NCBI GenBank assembly: GCA_001560895.1
Contig: CP014326.1
Span: 1,562,001-1,626,000 of the forward strand
DNA from: Streptococcus mitis
GTDB taxonomy: Bacteria; Bacillota; Bacilli; Lactobacillales; Streptococcaceae
Length of the DNA stretch: 64,000 bases
Reading direction: 5' to 3'
Part shown: positions 9,801 to 17,400 of the stretch, in pieces
Position numbering within the stretch: position 1 is the stretch's first letter
Layout of the letters: every line of letters begins with the position of its first letter
Notes under the pieces: model-generated
Databases searched by the model: none
Told to the model about the DNA's origin: nothing
Seen by the model: only the letters and a program-made list of their open reading frames with translations
Position numbers and translations under genes: made by a program

Positions 9801-11113
9801 ACCAAGATATTCTGATTAAAATGTGCTGTTTCATTTTCTGCCAAACTCTTAGTTGCAGAACGAACTAATTCTGAAACAGGCTTACCTTCCTTGGTGAAAA
9901 TTTGTTGCTCCACAAAGACATTCGCAGCCTTTTTATCTGTATTTTTAATCTTACTTTGAACTTGTGTTTCAACATTGCTATTTTTTTGTTCAGCTAATTT
10001 TGGTGTTGTAATGTGGTTCCCATTTTCCGCAACATGGACTTTATCACGATAACTAAGGGTTACATCACGATAAATCCCACTTCCAGAATACCAACGACTA
10101 CTTGGTTGCTTATTAGTCACTTGAACGGTAATGGAATTTTCACTGCCATCCTTGTTCAAAAATTCTGTAATATCATAAGAAAAATGATTATAACCACTTG
10201 GATAATGGCCTACAAATTTACCATTTACATAAACCTTAGAATCCATGTAAACACCATCAAAATTGATACGAACATCCTTGTTCTTGTCTGCTTCATTCAA
10301 TGTAAAAGTCTTACGATACCAAGCTGTTCCACCATTTAACTGTCCACCTTCATTACGAGCAGGAGACTTGTGATCGAAGTCAAAATAAATACTCCAATCG
10401 TGTGGAAGATTCAATTTAGACCAATCATGAACATCCACATCTTTTTTTGAAAAATCTCCTTGGGCATTTAGTTTAAAATACCAATCTTTATTAAAATCTT
10501 GTTTTCGCTCCGATAATAGCTGCTTCTCTTTTTCAACATCCGCTTCACTTAAGTCTTTAGAAAGCGCTTGCGTTTTTTCAGACGAAGGTTTGAGATCTGC
10601 AGTCGGTTTTACCTGATCCTTTTCTGAAGTTTTTTTAGCATCCTCTTTTACATCTGTTTCAACTGCTGCTGTAGACTTCGGAGCATCTTCCACAGTCTTT
10701 GGATTTATCTCTTCAACTTTTTGCTTCTCTTCAACTTCGTTTTCTTCTCCTACCTTATTTGGAGTTTCAACTTTAGGACTAACCAATTCATGGTTACCTT
10801 CATTAACAGGTTTAGCAGACTCTGTATCCTTACTTTCATTGTTTTCTGTTGTCTCAACTTTTGGTTTTACGAACTCACGTCCACCATTCTCATCAGCCTT
10901 TGCGATAGCAGCTGCCACATCATCAGGAAGCTTATCTAAAGGTTGGGCTTGATGAATCGTTGTTCCTTCTGTTTGAGTATTGGATGAAGCCACCTCCTCA
11001 GCTTGTACAGCTGAAATACCAAATATACTAGCCCCAATCATTACAGATGCCGCACCTATAGCAAATTTACGAATGCTATAATGACAACGTTTGTCGAAAA
11101 GTCTTTTGTTCAT
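3887..11113 (-). CDS. bgaA: Cell-wall-anchored beta-galactosidase, GH2, BgaA-type
   Basis: 2408 residues from the ATG at 11113; this start is preferred over 11125 because GAGG lies six bases before it. Order: YSIRK signal (Tyr12-Lys16), acidic low-complexity linker to about 200, GH2 jelly-roll from about 208, TIM barrel about 490-780. Catalytic acid/base is Glu616 (SLGNE) and nucleophile Glu696 (YGSE), spaced as in pneumococcal BgaA. Big-like domains follow, then two CBM71-like galactose-binding modules (about 1528-1709 and 1878-2051). The end has 17-residue EVPEFKG(G/S)ANFVEAAV repeats and LPETG at 2375 with a hydrophobic tail. BgaA removes terminal beta-1,4-galactose from host glycans and also aids adhesion. 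A promoter and a cre-like site lie upstream. It differs from pneumococcal BgaA (about 2230 residues) mainly in its longer linkers and repeats (inference). Confidence 0.93.
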   Translation of the reverse strand: MNKRLFDKRCHYSIRKFAIGAASVMIGASIFGISAVQAEEVASSNTQTEGTTIHQAQPLDKLPDDVAAAIAKADENGGREFVKPKVETTENNESKDTESAKPVNEGNHELVSPKVETPNKVGEENEVEEKQKVEEINPKTVEDAPKSTAAVETDVKEDAKKTSEKDQVKPTADLKPSSEKTQALSKDLSEADVEKEKQLLSERKQDFNKDWYFKLNAQGDFSKKDVDVHDWSKLNLPHDWSIYFDFDHKSPARNEGGQLNGGTAWYRKTFTLNEADKNKDVRINFDGVYMDSKVYVNGKFVGHYPSGYNHFSYDITEFLNKDGSENSITVQVTNKQPSSRWYSGSGIYRDVTLSYRDKVHVAENGNHITTPKLAEQKNSNVETQVQSKIKNTDKKAANVFVEQQIFTKEGKPVSELVRSATKSLAENETAHFNQNILVNQPTLWTMKSYHPQLYVLKTKVYKEGQLVDVTEDTFGYRYFNWTAKDGFSLNGERMKFHGVSIHHDNGALGAEENYKATYRKLKLLKDMGVNSIRTTHNPASPQLLDAAASLGLLVQEEAFDTWYGGKKTYDYGRFFDQDATHPEAKKGEKWSDFDLRTMVERDKNNPSIVMWSLGNEVEEANGSPRSIETAKRLKAVIKAIDTERYVTMGENKFSRAATGDFLKVAEIMDAVGMNYGERNYEAVRRAHPDWLIYGSETSSATRTRDSYYNPAQILGHDNRPNRHYEQSDYGNDRVGWGRTATESWTFDRDHAGYAGQFIWTGIDYIGEPTPWHNQDNTPVKSSYFGIIDTAGLPKNDFYLYRSEWYSAKEKPTVRILPHWNWTDETLKERKMLVDGKVPVRTFSNAANVELFLNGQSLGKKEFTKKRTEDGRPYHEGAKPSELYLEWLVKYQPGTLTAIARDENGNEIARDSVTTAGEPARVRLTKEEHVITADGKDLSYIHYEIVDGEGNVVPTANNLVHFNLHGQGQIVGVDNGEQASRERYKAQADGTWQRKAFNGKGVVIVKSTEKEGKFTLYADSAGLTSDSATVATVSGKKENRHFIAYAPVKATTDVSTTPELPQTVTAIYSDGSVEEKAVTWKVPSDLLTSAGEKKVFGNVEGLEAKAEALIKVVALDKWLPKVATVPVGTTAADLDKTVTAVLSDGSLIDTDVVSWTLKDPTALTKEGGRTEATGKLADDDREVTATFIASDKETESTVTGLTVGDKTLENFEPGKTYYRVSLPYTAKIPSVGARTTGYQVTVQQASADNGYQASVFLSDQKGDLVQTYLIQFVKEAPALTRLEVSVEGKEKATEDQVLPYHVIGHYEDGSQTEFAASDVHLEAKSADGGHLEVNGQNLLLYTKGRVTLTPHIDNQTEKTQSVATELVIKENKVEKKIVKLHPVSISTDINQQPNLPSQVGAEFDKGLPRKVAVTWDKVDAKDLSYYHSFTLKGHVEGTDIEAQATVTVEGLQVAEEISLTLPKGETVQLPASVRAYHSNGTTIYKDVVWDKVPANFSQTEGVYEINGHLAGSNLTTKAHVRVSSQVVAGNNISKQWTGSQLPAAIVSNTGGDDSANSLNDLTVSRTSTDTKNRWTTWRTDTDNDWASILFGNSGDLTKRFVDNLSVDFYTDGAIGLPKEYVIEYYVGQEVPDLPNDVNNAQRDSNHPFNNAANWKEVEHLKAPGQLSAGKTNHFTFDKVETYAVRMRMKKADGTAGVGLTELTVLGNKVMSSTSSEISIQVDGKKLEHFNPSKTDYYIPQSSKEITATASNNGLVTVVPATSEKGATSLILKAEDGTVLKEYRIFRDDEKESTQPVAAENSAKTLNVGDQLQLPAEVTVYYPSQAGWVKSNLAVQWDAVPEHATEHEGSFEVTGHVIGTNLSTKMQVTVVSKGNQALSENPSNNETDSKAFASTTNDTQAASHDRIFYINDGKYNEDGRWTNWSRTPKNQETSVGLLFKKDGKIASQSIGKVAIQFFKDSGTDAPEKMVLERYIGPAFTEPSTISRYEENADHPFNKAENWQEIPYKASGEIVAGKPIEFNFDPIQTTAIRARMTRKATTNGLAVVEFTAYSAGKGAEVETPSATISIDGKALENFDPNVTDYTLTAMSSQPKVTATTSGHGVVTVVNPGNTNLPTLVRLVSKDGNLVKEYRLRFKTTFQTTPTEGVKNLVAETPSLEIEKTPLPFKEVIRENPELAQGQRRVVSEGQNGEKVDYIQVSGATRTLVHTEQRKAQDRIIEVGVKPSISNSKGEEHAPVNEVPEFKGGANFVEAAVNEVPEFKGSANFVEAAVNEVPEFKGGANFVEGAVNDISEYKGKQSTVGNQVAPVDEKPDFKDEVNTGTPQDSKLPGDKAIPETVGNHEAPVREKAEHPVQNLANNQTTERKASAVKEDQNSLPETGERESDTAIFLAGVSLALSAALLTAKRKED
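4228..4425 (-). repeat. 51-bp direct repeats encoding EVPEFKG repeats in BgaA
   Basis: About four tandem units of 51 bp (17 residues). Three are nearly identical (NEVPEFKGGANFVEAAV and close variants), and the last is decayed (NDISEYKG). They lie in the wall-spanning part just before the sorting signal and could vary in number by slippage or recombination. Confidence 0.85.
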
Positions 11114-11143
11114 TAAAATCCTCATTTCTTTTTCTTGATACTA

Positions 11144-11157
11144 AGTAAGCGTTTACT
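11144..11157. promoter_or_regulatory. cre-like site (CcpA) in the bgaA leader
   Basis: AGTAAGCGTTTACT is a near-perfect palindrome and fits the catabolite-responsive element consensus TGWAANCGNTNWCA, apart from its outer bases. It lies about 30 bp upstream of the start and about 65 bp downstream of the -10, so CcpA would act as a roadblock repressor when preferred sugars are present (inference). Confidence 0.75.
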
Positions 11158-11222
11158 TTTTAGAAAAAATAACCTCCTTCAGAATACACAACTAAGCATC
11201 AAGTTTGTTTTTATATATATTG

Positions 11223-11251
11223 AATATATCAAAATGAGCAAAAAATTGCAA
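11223..11251 (-). promoter_or_regulatory. Promoter of bgaA
   Basis: On the minus strand: TTGCAA (11246-11251), 17-base spacer, TATATT (11223-11228). The leader of about 100 nt contains an isolated GAAGGAGG with no nearby start codon, then the cre-like site. Confidence 0.65.
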
Positions 11252-11355
11252 TCTTTTTTATGATTTTAATATAACAAAAAAATATTGAGGCCGCATCCTA
11301 TAACGAGAAGCTTAACAATGGATAAAGAATCTGGTCCGAAACTATCAACTATTCA

Positions 11356-11417
11356 AAAACCACACAGTATTGCTTTCAGCTTGATGATTCTCAATACTGA
11401 AATCACTGTGTGGTTTT
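11356..11417. terminator. Bidirectional terminator-like hairpin between the GH20/GH84 gene and bgaA
   Basis: AAAACCACACAGT (11356-11368) pairs with ACTGTGTGGTTTT (11405-11417); the loop contains further short pairing. A T-run follows on either strand. It lies 50 bp past the GH20/GH84 stop codon and so probably separates that gene from bgaA. I see no gene in the rest of 11252-11469. Confidence 0.7.
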
Positions 11418-11469
11418 ATTGTGACATTAATGTTTATCTAGGATTATTGAATAACTCTTTTTCGAATTC

Positions 11470-14400
11470 TTAATCCTTTTTCCCTTTTTTGACAAACACG
11501 GCAGAGAGAACTAGCCCAAGACCACCTAACAAGGCTAAAGTAGCTGATTCTTCTCCACCTGTTGCTGGAAGTTGATCTTTAACTTTAGCAACCGATGTTT
11601 GTGGTTGTTCTTGTTTTTGTGCTTGATCTGTTTTCACTGATGCACTTGCAAATTCATCGAACTTTTCAACAGTAGTTTCAACATCACTATTGCCACTGCT
11701 CATCTTATCTCCATCGACTTTATCAACCGAATCTTTCAAGTTTTCCTCTGTTGGAGTGGCTTGAGGGCTTGCTGTTTCTTTATATTCTGGGACTTCATGG
11801 ACAGCTGCTTCAGTGCCATTTACGCCACCCTTGAAGTCTGGGACTTCTACTACTGGTGATGGTAGCTTGCTTGAGTCTCCCATAGATTCAGTATACTCTG
11901 GAACTTCATGGGTAGCTGCCTCAACTGCGTTTACTCCGCCTTTGAATTCTAGCCCTTCTACTACTGGAACCACATCATCACCTGCTGTTCCAATGACTTG
12001 AGTATATTCTGGAACTTCATGAACAGCTGCTTCGACACCATTTACGCCACCAGTAAATTCTGGGACTTCTACTACTGGTGATGGTTCGTCACCCTTACTT
12101 GTAGTTGGAGCCGGTTTGGCTGGTTCCTCTGGAAGTTCTTGGTGGAATGTCGTCATTTCGTAGAACTCTGGTTTACCTCCTTCCCAAACAAGTTTCACAT
12201 CCAATAATGGAGATTTATCTCGGACAGCAAATGTTTGGAAGCTTGAGGTAATCTCACCTATTTCTGACCAAGAATCTCTTTTATCTGATTTAAGAGTTCG
12301 AGCCAATACTCGAGCCTTCACTCCTTGCGGAAGACTTGAAACAAGTCGGATATGGTTCACATCTGTCGGTTCTGACAAGTGGTAAACAAGCTCACCTTGG
12401 TCTTTCTCAGCCTTGTAGCTGGTCAAGACTTTACCATCTACGAGGTTGCTGTAGAGGTTACCTTGGCTTTCACCACTGTTTCCTTGAACAGTTGGATCAT
12501 TAATCGGTTTCACGAATTCGCCATCATTGATAACCAACTCAGTGAAGCCTACAAAACGAGCATCATAGTTAGCTGTAAATAGAACACGGAGATAATTGGC
12601 TTTAACTGGACTTGCAAGTTCACCCTCGATGTAGCGGTTTCCTGGCATCTTAGAATCATGTGTCCAACCATCTGTCAAGGAATCATCACGTGTCTCATTG
12701 GCAACACCATCACCAACTGTCACAAGATCTGTCCAAGTCTTGCCATCTTGACTGACTTGAATCTTACCATCACGGAGATAGTTTTGAGTGCCGTCTTGAA
12801 TGTAAGCTCTAATTTTCTTAATTGCACGTTCACTACCGAGCTTCAAGGTGATATGACCATCTTTACGCGCATAGTCTGAAAACTCTACAAAGTTATTGTA
12901 AACTCCGTCGAACAATTGATCCAAGTTCTTAATCTTACGTACATCATTTCTACCGTATGTTGGATGGATGCCCATTGATGTCGAATCAAGTGTGGTTGGT
13001 TGAACTTCTTTTGTCTGAACAAGTAGAGAGGTTGCTGTCACTGCTTGTTCTTGGTCAGTCTTGTTGACCAAACGAACATAACGTACCAAAGACTTATCTG
13101 TCACTTGATCAGCTGGATACCATTCTTGGGCATTTGGAGAGTATTCCAAATTGAGGGATGGATTTTCTGCACCAACTGCTTGAATGAGTTCAGCTTGGTG
13201 AAGACGATCAAGTTTCATACCCAAATAACTCTTAGCTGGAAGTTTTGTTCCGCTCGGAATTTGCATATTATAACGGCCTAGGCTATCATCAACTGGAGTT
13301 GACTTCAAGCTTTCAACGTTTGTATCAGTCAATTGGCTATTGCCTGTACGTGTTTCAACTGAGAAGTCAGCGATACGCCACCATAGGTTGATGTTCTTAG
13401 TATTGCGAATACGAACATAGCGAGCTGAAATTGGAGTTTCGATTTCTTTGGTTTGTTCACCAGTCAAGCGATCCAATTCTTGCCATGAGTTACCATCTGC
13501 AGAATATTCAAGAACACCTTCTGCTAATTTATCTCCTGAACCTTGGTGGAGACGAACCTTAGTCACAGGTTTGACTTCGCCTAAGTCTAGTTGTACCCAA
13601 CTATTTACTGGAGTTGTATCAGTTCGATCAGCATTCGCAAGCATGGCTTCAGTATTGTCACGACCGTCTGTAATCTGACCAACTGTCGTATTGTACTTGT
13701 ACATAAGATTTGGACTAATCGTCACAGTAGCTGCCTGTTTAGCACGAGTAACTTCTACAGGGCGGTTAACAGCAATTTCTCTTACAGCAAACCAAGTATT
13801 ATCACGATCTGAAGTCGCAATCATTCGAACAGCCTTGGCACGAATATTGAGTTTTTCATATTTAATAAGAGATTCATTTCCAGTGTAGCTTGGTTCTGAA
13901 AGTGTTACCCACTCATCATTTTCATTAAGATACTCAACCTTAGCATTGTTAAAGGTATCACGAGGATTTGCTTGAGTTCCCATTGCAAAGGTCAAGTTTT
14001 GGAGTGGAACAGCTTTGTTAAATTTCAAACCAATGTAATCACCAGTCTTGATACTGTTTGGCGATTTGATTAATGCATGAGTTCCCAAATCTCCATCAGT
14101 TACCTCAGCAAGTCCGCCTTCTACACCTGTACGGTTTGTGATAAAGGTACTAATCACTTGATCAGGATGCAAGGCTTTTTGAACTTCTGTTGCCAAGATT
14201 TCACGCAGTCCAAGCAAGAATGGACGGATGTGTTGAACACCTAACTCAGCTTTTTCATCATGATCTACATAATGGAAAGTATAAGTTTGTGATTGTTCGT
14301 AGAGTTTCAAGCCCTTGTAGTAACTATCCCAAAGTTTTGCAGAATCGTTCTTTTCGATAGCTTCTGTACCATCAAGGAGAGCGCTCAAGGCATCCATTTG

Positions 14401-17400
14401 GTCAATGGTATTATCCAACCAGTAGTGGATTTGAGCACGCATCTTTTCATCACCAGAGGCTTTATAAAGTTGAGCTGCAGCTTTTAGTTTCGCAAATTCT
14501 GCACGCAATCCTTCACGCTCTGCACCAACATCTTGACCAGCTTTCAACTTAGACATGAAGGCCGCCAATTTCGGTGCAAGTTCAACAGACTCTTCCAACT
14601 TCACAACACGACCATCCATGTTTTGGTTGATCATATGTTTACCAAGCTCACGGAAGGCAAGAGATGCTTCGCTATCTGTAAACTTACCATTTTCAACAAA
14701 GTTGAAGGCAATATCGTTTACTTTCTTAGCTTCTTCTTCTGATTTCCATTGTTTCCATGCATATTGAGCTGCAGAGAAGAGGGCAATCTTAGAAGGCTCA
14801 GATTGTTGCATTGGATTCAACATGATACCTGAAAGAAGACTAGGATCAACATTTGGATGAAGGAATTTCTCACCACCACCTAAGATTAAGTGTTGTTTAG
14901 AATTATCTGTAACAGGCCAATTGACCCATAGAGAAACTGGACGATAGGTCTTACCACCTGCAGTCAGATTGTTCTTAAGGTTAGAGAGGAAGCTTTCGGA
15001 TACTTCACCCCATATCTTACCACCAGTAAGGGTCATAGAGGTTGAAGTTGGAAGATTTTCATTGAGTGCTTTCAACTCATCTTCACGGCCATTACCCCAA
15101 TATTGACCTGGGACAAAGATCATTTCCTTACGAAGGCCACCATAAGTTGCTTGTTTTTCAGTCAACCAGTCTGTCATGTCCTTCATCAAGCGGTTGTAGC
15201 TATTGTAGCCACCAACTGGACTTGGTGCATCATCGGCCAAAATACCGAACTCACGAACACCGACATCCATCAATTGAGTGAATTTAGCTTTAATAGTTTC
15301 AAGGTCTTTTTGGTAGTCAGCATCGTTGCCAAAACGGATACGGTTATTCATGAATGGGTGGATGGTCCATACATAACGAGTCTTATTTTGATTTCCGACA
15401 CGCGCCAATTCACGGATTTCAGCTAGTTTTTCTTCTGGATAAAGTTCACGCCATTTCTTGTTGTGATATGGATCATCTTTTGGTGCAAAGAAGTATTGGG
15501 TCAACTTCAAGTCACCACCATAACGCATCAACTCAGCACGATCAGCATTGCTCCAAGGGTTACCATAGTATCCTTCGATAAAGCCACGGTTCTTAATTTC
15601 AGCATAGTCTTCAACTGTTACGTTACGCAAGACTGGAGCTTCACTTTCATTCAGCATGTGTTTAAGAGTTGTCAAACCGTAGAAGACAGCATCTGTATCT
15701 TTACCGACGATAGAGATTGTATTGTTCTTGATTGACAAGGCATAGGCATCAATCTTATCAAAGAGTCCTTGAGAAATTCCAGACACTTCTTTTTCAGCCT
15801 GGGAATTTTGACCATGAACACCAAGGTAGATATTGGTAGCACCTGCTACTGCTGATTGACTGCTTGTGTATGAGATTTGATGATCTTGTAAAACACTCTT
15901 CAAGCGGTTACGAGTATAGATATCCAAATTATCCCCCATAACAAGATTAACTTGTTTATGGAGTTTTGTAACACCTTCATCGTAAGTTACTTTTTGTGGC
16001 GTTGGGAAGACCTTGTACTCTTTCTTAAGGTAATCTTGACTTTTCGATGCTGCAGCAACCGCCTCGTCACTTGTAGGTTTCGTAGCTACAAAGTTATCCG
16101 CAAGTTCAGTTGTACCATCGCTTACTTCTTCAACTTTAGGTTTTTCTGGAGTCACAGGTTTCTCTGGACTAACTGGCTTTTCTGCATTGGTAGTAGAAAC
16201 TGGTTTCAGAAGTTGAATTTCTGCAGCACTACCAAATCCTGCAACACCTGCTAGAACTTTTAACTCTACCTTATCCGTTTCAACTGCATCAAAGTTCACT
16301 GTTTTCTCTTTGGCATTGTTTTCCCAAGTTCCTGAAGCAACTTTAACCATTTGACCATCTTTTTGAGCATAGATTTCATAAGATGTCACGACACCATTAC
16401 CACCACCTGGACGTGGAAGATAAGTCAAACCATTGACTTTTTCACTTGCTTTCAAGTTCATAGCAACTGTGAATGGTGCTTGATGTCCAGACCATTTTGA
16501 ATGCCAGAAGGTGTTTGGATCATTGTCGAAGGCTTTTTCTACTGGACCTTCTGCATTGGTACCTGGTAATTCTTGACTAGTTGCAGAAACTGTAAAATGA
16601 TCATTTGGAATCAAACGTGGATTTACAAATGGTTCATTTGACAACTCAGCACTATGCAAGATTCCTTTGAAACCACCGATCGTTTCAAGTGGTAGAACCA
16701 AGCTATTATGAGCAAAACGAGGATTAGCTGGATTTGCAATACGTTCAACCTTTTCACCATCTACATAAACTTCTGTAGATTGTGGTTTCGTTACAACAGA
16801 GATTTGATAACGTTTGTTCTTTTCAAGTTTCTTGTTGAATTGAATATGGAATTGTTCAAAAGTATAGGCAAGATAGCCATCCTTATCTGCAAGATAAAGT
16901 TGATTATTGCCACTTGTTGAGAAGGTTTGTTCACCGTCACCAGTTACAGTAACATCCATTTTCAAGACATGACTTGGTCCTGCGTCACCAACTAGACCTT
17001 CGATTGTACTGTCTTTATCGAAATTCAATCCTTTTTCACTTGTCTTCACTTTCTTAGCAAGGTAATCTTTAACAGTATCAGGATTGATCTTAAACAAATC
17101 TTCTTCAGCTACGGTCTTATCTGGATTAGATTGTGGTGCATAGACACTTGCTGGTTGAATACGGTCTGCATAGGTCTTAGCTGCACGGTCTGAACCCCAA
17201 GTGCGTTCTGCAGTAGACTGCATACTCTTGAAGAAACGTTTAAAGATATCATAAGAAGTAAGTCCAGTTTCATGGAGGTCAATATTATCATTCCAAACCG
17301 CATGACCACCACCAATGATATTAGGATTAGAAGCTTCTAGACGTGGGCCACCACCTGTTGAGAAGTCATTTGGTGCCCAACGGTTGTACTGAGTTTCATA

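Noticed and set aside
11285..11473. 62-codon plus-strand frame between bgaA and the GH20/GH84 gene
   Set aside because: It spans a terminator hairpin and overlaps the end of the GH20/GH84 gene; no ribosome site.
15066..15735. Plus-strand frames opposite the GH84 domain
   Set aside because: Composition mirrors the real minus-strand gene and no start signals are present.
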